Part shown: piece by piece, positions 1 to 11,838 of the stretch
Numbering within the stretch: the stretch's first letter is position 1
Layout: every line of letters begins with the position of its first letter
The notes under the pieces: model-generated
The model's database searches: none
Seen by the model: the letters and a program-made list of their open reading frames with translations, nothing else
What the model was told of the DNA's origin: nothing
Program-made: the position numbers and the translations under genes
DNA from: Sthenelais limicola
Lineage: Eukaryota > Annelida > Polychaeta > Phyllodocida > Sigalionidae
Length of the DNA: 64,000 bases
Direction of reading: 5' to 3'
Assembly (NCBI GenBank): GCA_942159475.1
Contig: OW804097.1
Span: 118,604,013 to 118,668,012 of the forward strand

Positions 1-128
1 CATAATAAGACAATTTAAATAGTTATTAAAATGATCACTTCCACAAGTATTATGAGGGGAGGTTGTGGGAGTGGGACGGGTGTAGAAGGAGGAAAGAGGG
101 AGTGTGAATTAAAACATTAAAAGTATAC

Positions 129-1234
129 CTTGTACATGTAGCAGATGTGGGTGGTTCCTCATGACCTGAAATGCTTGGAATCATAGAGATGCCATGCCTG
201 CAGTTTACGGAAGCTTTCAGAGATTTGATACTTGGAAAGTAGTCCTCATCATCATCACTCTCAACGAAGGAAAGGTTTAGGATCATCAACTTCTGAGATT
301 CTACAGAAAGTGATCTGGCCAATTTCTGCAGTGCTTCCTGTTAGGGTAGATTAGAATGGCTTTATATATTAACAATGCAGTTGTTAATATTAAAGAATAG
401 TAGGCAACAGCTATACTCAATGTAAATTGGTTTGTACGAACTAGAGACCTCACTTTTTTCCCCCAATGACCCCCATATCACTTTGAATTTCCTAATTCCA
501 TGAACTCACATATGAGAAAAAGTCTGTATTACATTACCTGCTCTAGGGAGTCTTTAGCAGTCTTTAAATCTGTGTCCACCTGGGTGCATAGGTAGTCCAC
601 CAAACAGCGAGTGGAGGTCTTACTCAAACACACTCCTAATTTGTTCAAGCAAGTGAAGACCTGCAATATATTTTGTGTATTAATTCCATTAGTAATATTA
701 CAGGATCATATCTGAATGATGGTATGGTATTAGACGAATTGATTTCTAGGGTCATTACATGATTATCTAGTAATGAAGAGCCCAATGTAGGGTTGTCCGT
801 AACATCCAGCAGCCGGCTGTTTTCCACTGGTAACTGCCCCTATCATGGCCAGTTACTCTAAGCAAAGAGAATCATTTGGAAAATTGTGGGAAAATGCTTA
901 CTTTAGAGGATTACTAATATCTTACATAGTATATTTAATTAATTTTCTTTAACTATATAGATCAATGAATGTTCCAGGACAAAATTCTAGTCTCCCTGCC
1001 TTTAAAAAAAACCTTATCCCTGCCCCTGATTTTCTATGTATATATGTATGTATGTACTATTATAAAGTCAGAAAAAATGTTTTCTTAGATAATATGTAAG
1101 TAATTACCTTATTACTACAGCCGCTGCACCATAATTTTAGAACACATAATGACTGCACAATTTTAAAAATTGTGTCTCTCTTTTTCAATAGGGATAGTGC
1201 TAAGAGTAGGCCAATACGAGGTTGAAGTCTTTCA
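129..1234 (-). CDS. Partial gene, three exons, unidentified (possibly transposon-related)
   Basis: Three minus-strand exons join in frame: 1108-1234, 538-660 and 129-337, each with a cag acceptor and a gt donor (gtaatt, gtaatg, gtatac). The first exon starts inside a codon, the joins to the second and third are at phase 0, and the last leaves phase 2, so coding continues off the left edge. About 153 residues are visible. The pieces include ERLQPRIGLLLALSLLKKRD, then VFTCLNKLGVCLSKTS, then a Ser- and Asp-rich stretch around SDDDEDYF. The 'LNKLGVCLS' pattern reminds me of large transposon-associated proteins of invertebrates (DUF6589-like), but that is from memory and weak. No start codon or catalytic motif is visible. 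That these are real exons follows from matching phases and splice signals; the function is unknown. Confidence 0.5.
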
Positions 1235-1307
1235 CTGTAACAAAACAATCAAGATAAATGTTTAATGTAAATAAATGGGAGTATTTTTAGGCAGTGTACC
1301 CAAAAAG

Positions 1308-1389
1308 ACGTCGGCACGTCGGCAAAAGCCGACGTAAATTTTTAGTGGCCGACGTCTGCCCCTATCACGTCGGCCACTTTGGCCGACGT
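1308..1389. repeat. Cluster of six ACGTCGGC octamers in both orientations
   Basis: ACGTCGGC occurs at 1308, 1316 and 1367, and its reverse complement GCCGACGT at 1328, 1348 and 1382. Adjacent copies make nested perfect inverted repeats: arms 1316-1323 and 1328-1335 around AAAA, and arms around 1365-1374 and 1380-1389 around a short CT-rich loop. It is intergenic, about 75 bp upstream of the first visible exon of the minus-strand gene at the left edge. Confidence 0.8.
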
Positions 1390-2608
1390 CGTCATCACCT
1401 TCAATGTTATATTTGATTTGATGTGAAAAGGATTAATATTCTAATTACCTATACATAAATACTGATGAAGCTACTGACTGGAATTGTATATTATGCAGAA
1501 CACATAATGAAACAAGATTTTTTCACACATAGAACTATGAAAATAGTATGTTATTAATTTGGATATAGGGCCGAATTATACACATGCTAATATTAAGTGA
1601 TCTTTGGTTAAAGTAAAATATTTTCTCCTTGACTAGAAGCAGTTCATCCAAATTTCTGCCAATAATATGACTGTATTATGGGAATCAAACTGAGAAAATT
1701 ATGTTGATATCCAGATAATATTTAACCCCCAAATACTTAAAATGCACCAGAGAGTGAGTGCTTTCAGATTTCTAGAAAATGATGTTAAAATGTCCCCAGA
1801 AGGCACCATTTCATTGCTTGTTTCCTAGCTACACCAAGACCAAAAGAATCAACGCCTCCCCCTCCCTCTAGCTTTACAAACAAGCCCATTCAAGTGACTG
1901 GGCTGTAGAGCGCCCTATGCAATAATTTCCGAAATCGCCACGTTGTGTATTAAACTTTAGTATATTTTTCATAATTTTACTCTTGTCTATCTCTAAGTTG
2001 GAACATTGGTAAAATACATATTTTGCTATACTTATATTAAACAATCTCACTGACTGGTGGAAAAATCAACTCAGGACAACTGTTGAAACAGACTATAGTC
2101 AGTGGTGAAATAGACAATAAATAAGCACGGCGCTGATAGCACGTAATGCGTAATCATGCATGCCACTATAGGTTTACCATAAGTGGCAGCGGAAGCTAGC
2201 AAGCTTTGAAACTGTTTTAAAACTGCATTTCGTCTTAGTATATAGCAAGATATGACTTACATTCACCATGTTTAGAAAAAGAAAGAACTAAGAACCAGTT
2301 CCCAGTGTGTTTTTGGCATTTGTAGGAAAGGTTTCAGTCCGCTTCACCCAGGCGTGGATAGAGCAGACATTAGGGTGTTGCTGAGCAACAGGCAACGTTG
2401 CGTCATGACTTCAAATTTGATTTGGTGATGCATCACAACAGGCATGGCTCGTGCGCCCAGCTCGTGCGTAGCCAAATATAAACAAAACTTGTTACAAAAC
2501 TTGTTGCAAAACTTAGGATTACAAAATACATATTGTATGGGCTGCTCCTCGACCCTATTCACGCGTACACAGTAGCACGGTATAGGGTTGATGGTTCGGC
2601 TATCCCCC

Positions 2609-2639
<31 letters not shown>

Positions 2640-3277
2640 AATCGATCCCCATGCAATCCTCTACACACTCCGCGCTGGAAAAAGCGTTGTCAAGGACTCC
2701 ATTCATCCATGTGCGTTACTAACGTTGCATAAATTAGAAGTCGTTACGACGTACGTTATTGCGTCGTGGCCGGCATCGGGGAAAAAGTGGACTTTTATAC
2801 CAACAAAACATAGTTTGTATTGGTCTCTCGCGTCATCAAAAAAAGGAATGCATAAATATTATTCATACCAAATGCAAGCTTAGACATTTCTCTTTCTGAC
2901 GGTGTATAGGGTTAGGTAATTATTTCATATATTGATGCCTTAGAATGCCATATTGGACAAGCCAGCTTTGCACGATGATCGGATTTTTGTCAGTGCCAGT
3001 TGAGTCAATCCCACAGGCCTACTTGTCAAGCAGTGCTCAGGGGAAAGGCCGAAAATTATTGTTTAATGGTAACAGTGCAGGTTCCTCATATCTTCCTTAT
3101 TTACATAAAAATGTTGATGAAATTAAACACATAGGGGTGGAAAAGCATGCTCTTTCAGAATTTCATGTTTTTGGCAACTTATTTCGAGTAAAAATCGCTT
3201 TTTTAAAATCAATTTGCTGGAGCGTAAAATCACCGCGATGTGCCTGCCACCCCTGCCACAACCCAATAGGGACAGGT
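1390..3277. other. Stretch with no recognised gene; poly-C/CA tract
   Basis: I see no supported coding exon or known element here. A simple repeat of about 24 C followed by (CA)n lies near 2604-2640, and the open frames around it are products of that tract. The open frame of 133 codons at 2945-3346 has no recognisable motif and its end lies inside an inverted-repeat element remnant, so I do not call it a gene. Confidence 0.5.
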
Positions 3278-3321
3278 CGTCAGAAAATGTACAATCGTCG
3301 GCCCTACACATTTAGTAAAAC
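3278..3321 (-). mobile_element. Terminal remnant of inverted-repeat element family A
   Basis: The segment matches the subterminal end of the ~235-bp family A element seen intact elsewhere (for example 21850-22084): the terminal AGAAAATGTACAAT block, then the 'CTACACATTTAGTAAA' block. Only one end remains. Confidence 0.6.
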
Positions 3322-3793
3322 AGTGATAAGGTACATTTATGTCTAATTTAAATTGTGCGATGGGAATGATTCTGCTTGCAGTTTTGCGAGGAAAACAGCC
3401 TTGAAAACCCCTCGCACCGTATGCGAGGATTTTTTTTGGGTGCGATGTTTTTCAAATTCCACTAGCAAGGGAGGCCTAGCGAACATCACTCAATAGACAA
3501 TACATCTTTGGGAAGCTATACTAGGCCTAGGCTATAGGATCATTGCCTTGGCCTAAACATTATAGAAAGCAGACACAATGTATTTATATAACTTACCTTG
3601 TGTAGGAATGCCCGTTGCTGGTACTGCAGTCTTGAAAAAGGAACTGCAACGCGAACGTCGAAGACGTCCCGATGTGACGTCATGAAATGTTGACCTGTAT
3701 ATGTCACGCCCCCTGACAACAGTATCGAAGGACCCAACATCGAACGACGTAGGGGCAATTGGCCGTATTAGTACGGTTATAAGCAGGGGCCCA

Positions 3794-3930
3794 TGGTGAA
3801 TGGTTGATATGAGAACGGGGCTAAATATTGGCTGTATGAGTACGGTGAATGGTCGATATGAGAACAGGGGGAAAATATTTGCCGTACGAGTACGGTGAAT
3901 AGTTGATATCAGAACGGGGCAAAATGACAG
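3794..3930. repeat. Tandem repeat, ~50-bp period, about three copies
   Basis: Units begin at about 3794, 3844 and 3895, each starting GTGAATGGTTGATATGAGAA with a few changes and ending near a GAGTACG block. The third unit is truncated. An open frame on the minus strand through it is periodic because of the repeat and is not taken as coding. Confidence 0.8.
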
Positions 3931-4145
3931 TGTGGGCATGTGGGGAATATGGGCACCTTCAGATATTAGACCGAAATAAGCATTTCTGATGCTGGCACCT
4001 AATATCATCCTCTGCGTCTACAGCTGCGTATGCCATATTATGTTGTTTCATCATAGTACGTTTAACAGTTGATTTAGTGTTACCATAAGGGCAATATGTA
4101 CCATAAGGGGTAATATGGGTATTATTGAGGGGTAATATGGGTATA

Positions 4146-5188
4146 CATAGATTTCACATGACGTCACCCGACTGGCTGGGGAACCCTACTGGCCGCCATG
4201 TACAGGTGTAGCAGTTCTAATGTACCCCCCATCAGATGTACCCCCCGGTATAACTAACCTAGGTCTAATGTACCGGGGGTACATTTGACCTAGGTCCAAT
4301 GTACCCCCGGGGGTACTTTAGACCTAGGTTGGATATACCCCCTCCAGTTTTAATGTACCCCCGGGGGTAAAATAGACCTAGGTCAAATGTACCCCCACCA
4401 GGTTCAAAGTACCCCAAAGGGGGAAACTAAACCTAGGTCTAATATACCCCAAATATTTGAAAATAACCAAGTACTGATCGAAACATTAATTCTTTAAATT
4501 ATGACAATAAAAGTAATAATACATACCTAAAAGTCAGAACTGAATAGATTTTAATAATGAATTATTGTGATCTGAGAAAAGTATTTAATTCAGGATATGA
4601 ATTACACAGAGTGCTGTTCTCATCACATCCTGTAGCATTTATTAGATATTAAATTATTGACATAAAATATAATAGTGACAATTCTACTTATAGGCATTAC
4701 ATAGAGCAAAAATCGTAAATTCCAATCTACAATAGTCCAATTCAATTTTAAATGTGGGGTTGTAGCATAATCTTAATAATTTGAGGCAAGTAATGGAATC
4801 AATAGAATTTACGAAATTCAAGATTATCATAGAAACAAAGGGGGGTAATTTGAACCTAGAGGGGGTCATTTAAACCTGAGGTCTAAATTACCGGGGGGGT
4901 ACATTAGATCGGGGGGTAATTTAGAACTGTTACACCGGGTCAGCTCTACCGTTGACGTCTACGGCGCGGTTATCAAAACAAAGTTGATAAACCTCACAAC
5001 AGTGGATACTTGGATAATACTACACTAAAGGCAGATTATCTAACCTATCATGAAGATAATGTTGAGGCACATTAAAACTGGTAAAGGTTAAAATAGCCAG
5101 AAAACGATATTTTCAAGTATCGCAGCATACATAGGCATCTAACTAGACCCCAGACATGGCGAGGGCCGTGACGTCAGTGAAATCTATG
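4146..5188. mobile_element. Inverted-repeat element J, interrupted by element K
   Basis: The outer ends are CATAGATTTCAC at 4146 and its reverse complement GTGAAATCTATG ending at 5188, each followed internally by a GACGTCA block. A second copy without the insertion lies at 59273-59561 in reverse orientation. Comparing the two shows that J is about 290 bp long and that the copy here was split by about 730 bp of unrelated palindromic DNA. Repeated 'GGGGAATATGGGCA'-type blocks flank it at 3935-3960 and 5375-5430 in opposite orientations, so a still larger element may surround it. Confidence 0.75.
4203..4940. mobile_element. Element K: palindrome-array insertion inside element J
   Basis: The ends are inverted: GGTGTAGCAGTTCTAA near 4206 against GGTGTAACAGTTCTAA read from the other strand near 4938. 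Between 4225 and 4450 is an alternating array of two palindromes, a C-run/G-run type (GTACCCCCGGGGGTAC is perfect at 4301-4316) and GACCTAGGTC (4287-4296 and several variants). Similar G-run blocks recur at 4838-4925 in the opposite sense, with ordinary AT-rich DNA between. No coding capacity is seen. The paralogous empty site at 59.5 kb supports K being a discrete insertion. Confidence 0.7.
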
Positions 5189-5910
5189 TATTACTAAGGG
5201 GTAATATGGGCACCACATACCATTCTAAACATTAATGTTCCTATTTGCATATATAAAACATAAAAGAACTGTTTTACAATCACCACCACTGACTAAACCA
5301 CAAAATTAAGTACTTATATAAAATGTATTTAGCATTATATAGATAAGATAGATACCATTCTAAACACCAATTTTTCTATGTGCCCATATTCCCCACCCAA
5401 TGTGCCCATATTCCCCACACCTGCCCATATTCCCCACCACATGTCTTTTTTTGTTACTTTCAGCCTAGTAAAAATATTATTAAAATAGATATGAAAAAAA
5501 GCTCAAATTCTCTTAAGAGGAGTGCATAGAAAGTGTGAAAACTGAAAAAACTGAAAAAATTATAATATTTAAATACTAGCTCACATCTGAAAAAAGGGTC
5601 CAAAACTATGCCCATATTACCCCGCTTTACCCTATATGCTTTCAATCATGAAAATGGAAGACTGGAGTCATAAATGCGTGTATATATGCGCAAGCTATAT
5701 TACAAATTATCATTTCGTATTTCCGATAGATTCAACTAACATATTTGGCGATCTTCATATCTTAACAGTGCCATGATAATTGTAATCATCGGTGAGAAAG
5801 ATGCGGATTGTCTATATAAAGTGGGGCTGTTTTTAAATGGTGACCTTTTAGCCACAGTTGTGAACTCGTTTTTTAGCCAACGCAGATGGGCAAAATACCA
5901 ATTGTCATTT

Positions 5911-6216
5911 CAATCTAGGCTCACGGTCTCTCAGATCAGATGAGAATGGTATGTCAGTGATTGGACGCCTACTGCACTAATTGGGTTCCTGGCCCTGGAG
6001 TCATAAAGGGATTTACCGTTTGGAGTTAGAGGCTGTCCCTCCAGTCAGGTTCAGAAGGTAGTTTTGGACCCCTAAGTTTTAGGGGTCATTAACACTTTTA
6101 GCCTTAGTCTTAGCCTTGTGGTTAAGCTCATCGCTGGATGTAGAATCGAGGAATGTGGCCGTCTGGACCTGACTGCCTCAGTTTGGAGGGACTCTCTCAA
6201 CTCTGAGCCCAGACTG
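5911..6216. mobile_element. Inverted-repeat element family B, with a nested element
   Basis: The ends match family B (CAGTCTAGGCCCAAA-type; here CAATCTAGGCTCA at the left and GAGCCCAGACTG at the right). The interior carries the family's GAATGGTATGTCAGT block. It is diverged and split by a second small element at 6042-6175. Confidence 0.75.
6042..6175. mobile_element. Nested small inverted-repeat element (CAGTCAGG ends)
   Basis: The left end is CAGTCAGGTTCAGA and the right end, read on the other strand, is CAGTCAGGTCCAGA. The tetranucleotide CCTC is present on both sides and fits a 4-bp target duplication within family B. The central block TTTTGGACCCCTAAGTTTTA recurs at about 34995-35020, where only the left half of the element is kept. 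Confidence 0.75.
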
Positions 6217-7102
6217 TCCCATTGCGTTGTATTGTGAATCCTAATTTCTTGATCGTATCTTTTTTTATAACATGTAGGTCAATCTTTTCACCATTCCCCT
6301 CTTCTTTTCATCAGACATATGTTGGTCCTACATGTATATTCTCCCCACGCAGGCCTAAAACCCCGGCAAAAACGGATGGGGACCGGGTTAGAGGCCTTCA
6401 GATTATAGTTCATAACTCTTCCATCCCCGATCTTCTATTGGTTAGGACTAGGAGCTACTAAGCTTTCAATTTCTATTACATGTACTACATATAGCTCCGT
6501 GTTTCTTGGAGTACATCTCTGTCTGCTCCCCCCATTCACAAAAGTCATGGAAATTGGGTAAGCACATGGTGGGAGGGAGCAGTACCGTTTCTGTCCACGT
6601 GACCACGTGACACGTTTCTGCGCCCCCTGTTGGCTCCGTGGGAGACCGTCTACTTCGAAGCGCCACCCTGCAGGGTCGTCTAACACTAATGATGCGTGCG
6701 CACTACTTTCGCCCCTCCACAAGTGATCCGCAGATTCATCGTCTAAGAATGCAACAATTTGGGACAAGACCCAATGCCATCCACGGGCCACAAGTGAAAT
6801 ACCCCATTATTCAGTATTTCATGATCTTGGTAATTAAAGGACACAGCCCAAGTATCATATGAGTATGCTGGTTGGTGTTAGTCTGTTACATGGCATTTTC
6901 AGAATGGCAGTAGATCTAACACTGGATGACAGGATCCACTCTGTATTAGACTCCGGATTAGACTAAAGTCGGTCCCGACTTCCATGTGATATGGATTGCA
7001 TCTATAAGTAGGCCTATATAAGTTCAGATTTGTCTCATCAGTAGTTCAATAAATGGTAGGCTACATATGCATTAATGTTAATATAGCCTATAGCCTAGCC
7101 TA
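6217..7102. other. Stretch with no supported gene
   Basis: Several overlapping open frames of 66-118 codons lie at 6435-6791 on both strands, in locally more GC-rich DNA. None shows a motif, splice-consistent boundaries or a family resemblance that I can support. Confidence 0.4.
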
Positions 7103-7103
7103 T

Positions 7104-7712
7104 GCTTTTTTTCTTCTTTTTTTTTTTTTTTTACAAACGACTCTAATTACGGTTCCGTTTCCCCTTCTGTTAAAGAATATTTTACCATTTGAGTTTTTAT
7201 CAAGGTAACCACTATCATAAATCCATCGTAAGACACATTGCCACAGCCTTTTCGTACTAGGACATGTTGTCATTATTCTTCTTTATGGTGATCTGTTTTA
7301 AATACTTATTACAAAACAATACTCCATGTAATGCCTTATATTGAAAAACATGAATCCTAGCTTCCATGGAGGACCTATACGGACAGCTAAATATCTCTCT
7401 CCAATTTATCTTCTCGAATTGTTGCTGAGATAACCCAAGCCTGTTTTGCCATTTTTCAAGTTTGTCACTCTTCGGGGCATTTTTTAGGATAAGTTGGGAA
7501 TATATAATTTTTGACGAACATGTTAATAGATCTATTTCAGTTTCTCCAATAGTAAAATCGATAGTATCTGTTACCTGAGATCCATTTTCTCTTTTAATAC
7601 ATCTGATCCACTCTAGGGGTATTGTTATACGTGGTGTAACACAAACTGATGGAGCAAGAAATATCTTAGGTATAACAGTATAGCATTTTTTAGTATTTGT
7701 CTTGAGTACCAT
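7104..7712 (-). mobile_element. Non-LTR retrotransposon (LINE) 3' fragment
   Basis: The minus-strand frame at 7257-7712 (151 codons) contains KWQNRLGLS, then NWREIFSCPYRSSMEA, then HVFQYKALHGVLFCNKYLK. This W-x-x-IF, FQYKxLH, NKYL pattern is characteristic of the C-terminal part of LINE reverse-transcriptase proteins, just before the zinc-knuckle region. The frame stops early, where that zinc-binding region would be expected. Downstream on the same strand a T-rich tract on the plus strand (about 7104-7132) is the poly-A tail expected at a LINE 3' end. This is a 5'-truncated, decayed copy. Confidence 0.75.
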
Positions 7713-8774
7713 AAAGGGATAAAACTGTAATTTAATGCCAACTCTTTCGTTGTCATCATACTACCCTTGCCGCTGCCATTATCATTACCATCACTGGAAT
7801 GGTTATTTGGCCATAACTTTTCTTCTTGTTGGAATATTTTCAGAAACTAAAATGTGTTATCACCCTTATATCGAGACCTGTCAAGCGCACAATAGTTCTG
7901 AAACTTTATATGCACATTATTTTATTCATTTCTGATTTAAATCCTCATTTCTGAAGAAATGTGTACAATTCCCCTATGCTCTTATATCATCAGAATACAA
8001 GTCATAGTCTCTATCCGGCTGCCCTGACTACAATATTCATTATCAACTTTCCCAATTCCGTCTATATTAGCACCAATATGTCTAGTTTATGTGCGAACAA
8101 AAGCAATTCAATAGAAGCAATTTAAAAAGATTAAGAATTTTCATCCCTGGATAGCCAAATGACGACCAATTGGTGGAATTGGCATATAAGTATCGTTTAC
8201 CTTCCAAATAGCCATGTTAATGAAAATAAGAAATAAACAATTAAATAAGAATGCCAGCCTTTCTAAGAAATTAGCACCCTAAAGGTCTAATTTACAAGAA
8301 ATAATAACCGACGGGGTGGGGGTGGGGGCTCAAGTGGAGGGAATTTCGCTCTGATGAGGGTGTGGGTGGGGAGAAGGATTGTTGATTCTTCGCGTAATTG
8401 ATGATTGACACAGGTGTATTATTTTTTGAAATTTAATAAACTTTGCCTTGCTTGTTGATACACAATTGGTAAATAATCTTTTGGTTATATTGAATATAGT
8501 ATATGTAAAACTTTGAAATATACTTAATCTCTATTTTGAGAATTAAGATCACAACAGGTCAAGTTAATGTCTAAATGGGTTTCCATTTCCTGAAATGATG
8601 ACGTAGGTTTAACCTTGGCTCAGTACCCTGGATACACGTGAAATGTTTGTCAGGAGTATGATTAATCATTCAGGATATGACAGGCTTGTTGCTGTAATAC
8701 AACTTTCAGGGGTAATTTCTTCTTGGCTGGGCTAACTCTAAAGGTGCGAAGAATAAAACCACGGAGATGATATG
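7713..8774. other. Stretch with no recognised gene
   Basis: Only short open frames occur, without motifs. A G-rich run (GGGGTGGGGGTGGGGG) lies near 8312-8327. Nothing else is supported. Confidence 0.4.
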
Positions 8775-8775
8775 A

Positions 8776-9010
8776 GGGTCAGATTTTCAGAAAATGGACA
8801 ATTCATTTTCACCAATCTTCTCAAATAACCCAAATTTCAGACAAAAATAAAGTTCAAAATACAGTTCAACCTAACCAAACAGATTGCTAGAATCAATGCA
8901 ATGCCGAATGTACTCGAATTTACCAAGTATTGGCTATTTCACAGTCTAATTTAGTAGAATTTACTAAATGTGTAGAGCTGACAATTGGACATTTTCTGAA
9001 AATCTGACCC
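8776..9010. mobile_element. Inverted-repeat element family A, complete copy
   Basis: The ends are GGGTCAGATTTTCAGAAAAT and its reverse complement. ATGA stands on both sides, which fits a 4-bp target duplication. Interior blocks (CACCAATCTTCTCAAATAAC, AACAGATTGCTAGAATCAAT) are shared with other copies. No coding capacity. Confidence 0.9.
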
Positions 9011-10129
9011 ATGAGTGGGTATAGGTACTATCAGAGACGCGGCGTAAGCTAGAACGTACGCGTGGCTGGGAGGAGAGCTTGTATTGAGGTGTTGCACCCG
9101 CTGTGTCCCACCTTCCCCCTTGTGCCTTCCCATGGAGAGCTGGATATTAATATTCCCACCTCCATGTAAGAGTCACGTTACCATAGAAACTGTAACATAA
9201 TGTATTTGCATGCGAAATCATGGCTTCTTGGTTTATCACAGTAGTCTATCCGACTTTCGTGAAGAAATCTGCCTTGGATTTCGTGTTCTTGTCAACAATA
9301 GGAAACTTTTAATAATATTGCGGGAATTTATTTACAATTCCAAGGCATCGTATAATTAGAGGTCTCAAATGATGGGGGAGGTGTAATATTTTACTTGCCT
9401 CCCTGTGGACCGAATAAGGTGCACATTACTTATGATTACAGCACTTAAAATTATTAAGTTATGATCCGTAATGAATGAAATACTACAACAGAGAATGAAT
9501 TAAGGGTCTCTGACTAAAAGTAATAAGTAAGGACCATTTTATACATAATGATGGAAAACTCTGTCCCTTTCATTAAAATGCTGTGAATTGATTTGCCTTG
9601 AAAACCAGAAGTATTTTTTATTCAGTAGCGCTTAAAAAATGCATCAAACATATAACATTAATTATTATAAATGCAAAGACTTTCATTTAGTATTGGAGTT
9701 TCTATCATAACCCGTCTCGGTACATGTACATGAAAGTATGCCAAGAGATTCTGGATAGGGTTCGTTCAGGCCTCTAACTCTAAGCTTGACAACTTGGTAT
9801 TCTTCTCCTCAAGTCTCTCATTCACTCTCTCTTTTCTAGTTGGAGGTCGGAGTGGACGAGCGGGGAGGGAGAAAGGCCTCTGGGGGCCCGGTCTTAATGC
9901 TCCCTGATTTCTACAAGCAAAGTCCCTTGTTGGCTGGTACATTTCTACACGTCTGCTGATATTACAATACTGATTCGTATATATCCCATTGTATGACTGA
10001 TAATTTCAGTTATATCTGGGAATGTGGATATTCATAGAGAGTAAACCATTGATGTGGCTAATAGTTTGAGCACCCCCAACTAGTGTACACCTAGATCGAG
10101 AGGCAGGAGGTCGGTCAGGGAGTCAGCCA
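9011..10129. other. Stretch with no recognised gene
   Basis: No supported exon, repeat or RNA gene was seen here. Confidence 0.4.
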
Positions 10130-10781
10130 ATGACTTTTGACTTCATTTGTTCGGAGAATCGTTTGGCCTTACATGAAGACAGTGGCTCCACCACAGGTAG
10201 GTTCTCATCTGTGCCACTACCCCCACAGTCTCCATGCACCCAGTGCCAACTTCTCTCCCTCCACTTGAGTTGGCAACCTGAATGGTCCATCAACGCTATT
10301 GGTCCTTGGAACCGGATAATTCATGACAAATTTGGTGAGTGGCGGAAGCGGGCAGAAGCTATAACTACTACCAGAGTCATTTCAGCGGAGGAGGTCTGTG
10401 ATCATCTCGGCTCATGCACCTACTACAGGTTTGAGACTTTATTCACCATTCACACCTTGGTCTCTATAGGGAAACGACTCGGAGCACAGCTAGCGCACGC
10501 TGCGGCGTCTGATTCCAGTTCCAGCTTTTGTATCATGTCGTGCAAGGAACTCCTGCCTCGGTCACAAATGTGCATGGGACGCAGTAGGTGACAAACGCAC
10601 CTCAGCTATCTCCTTACAAGTTACAGAGCATGCTCATAGTAATTACATTCTACTCAAGGACGTCGACATATACACACCTTTCCAAGTGTCTCTCTCTCTA
10701 CTTATACTTACTCAATCAGCAACAGTGCCCTGATCCTGGTTACTTTCAATACACATCAACTACAGCATACTACAGTTATAA

Positions 10782-10901
10782 ATTCTCGGAAAAATAAAAT
10801 TCCGATCGCCTTCCAAAAAGTCTCTTTGAATACACTTATTAGGTTGGAGGACCAATCAAATCCGGAGAATACACTACTTGAGAACCATTGCCAAAATCTG
10901 T
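10782..10901 (+). repeat. Direct repeat, copy 1 of 2, open in the plus frame
   Basis: About 117 bp here match 11538-11655 with five substitutions. In the shared open plus-strand frame both copies read through IPIAFQK and LNTLIRLEDQSNPENT. Four of the five substitutions fall at third codon positions and are silent (ATC/ATT, AAA/AAG, TCT/TCG, TCA/TCC); the fifth is GTC/GAC. That leans towards a duplicated coding segment, but five changes are few. No clean splice sites bound it and I do not recognise the peptide. Confidence 0.6.
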
Positions 10902-11537
10902 CTTTAGACACAAGACTGGAAAAAAACCCTTTCAGTGTAGGGATACCTCCTGCATTATACATTCTCTGATTGTTTTAAAAAATAATTTCCAGTTGGAATT
11001 AGCAGGTGATAATACCCCGTCTGTGGTATAGGTATTGACTGCGGTGTGACCACCCGAGGTACAGGGAGATGGGAAAAAGTGGACAGCAGTAGATCATTTG
11101 TACGTCTGACGGGTACGTAGACAGACGTGGGTAGTTATACAGGCTGAATGTGTGATTCCCCATGCATTGCTCCATCTCCTTACAGTTGATACATGTGGTG
11201 GTATAGATGTGGCATCACCTAATCACAAACCATTCCTACATATAGTAGTAGTTACTACCTGAGATTCTAGTTAACTTATTGGACTACTCTCGGACATTAG
11301 CACTGGCAGTGCATCAAATACGTATAAAGGACATTTTTATCACGACAGGCTTATTGTGAATCCATTGCGTTCAGGCAACAAAATGTCGCCAATAAGGTTT
11401 TAAAAGAAAGTTAGTTGATCCTGAAGACATTAGAGATACGAGCTCCTTTACCTGATCGAATCGATTGCATTCAACTTGTGTCCATATACGTTATACACAG
11501 CGGCGATCAATTCAGAAAGATTCGTGGACTCATAAAC

Positions 11538-11655
11538 ATTCTCGGAAAAATAAAATTCCGATTGCCTTCCAAAAGGACTCGTTGAATACACTTATTAGGT
11601 TGGAGGACCAATCCAATCCGGAGAATACACTACTTGAGAACCATTGCCAAAATGG
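11538..11655 (+). repeat. Direct repeat, copy 2 of 2, open in the plus frame
   Basis: Partner of 10782-10901, offset about 757 bp. It sits inside a 77-codon open frame (11465-11698) that ends about 220 bp before the start codon of the LDLa gene. It could be an upstream exon, a fragment of a mobile element or non-coding; the sequence does not settle which. Confidence 0.6.
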
Positions 11656-11838
11656 TACACTGAGACATTTCCAGCGAATTCTCATCGAATGCATGTGACT
11701 AAATCACCAATAAGCCTCGGGATTCTATATTGGAATATGCTTTGACTTCAAGGAGAGGATACAGTGTTCAACAATGCAGAAACTAACCTTGTAGGGGAAT
11801 CTACCAGGTTTAGTTGTACATCAGAACCCAGCGGCAAA

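Noticed and set aside
2945..3346. A 133-codon open frame as a gene
   Set aside because: No motif, and the 3' end overlaps a decayed family A element.
6435..6791. A 118-codon minus-strand open frame as a gene
   Set aside because: Overlapping frames are open on both strands in GC-richer DNA; no family resemblance or splice pattern.
10130..10591. A 153-codon open frame as a gene
   Set aside because: It is the longest in its region but has no recognisable motif, no splice-consistent partner and no promoter signal, so chance cannot be excluded.
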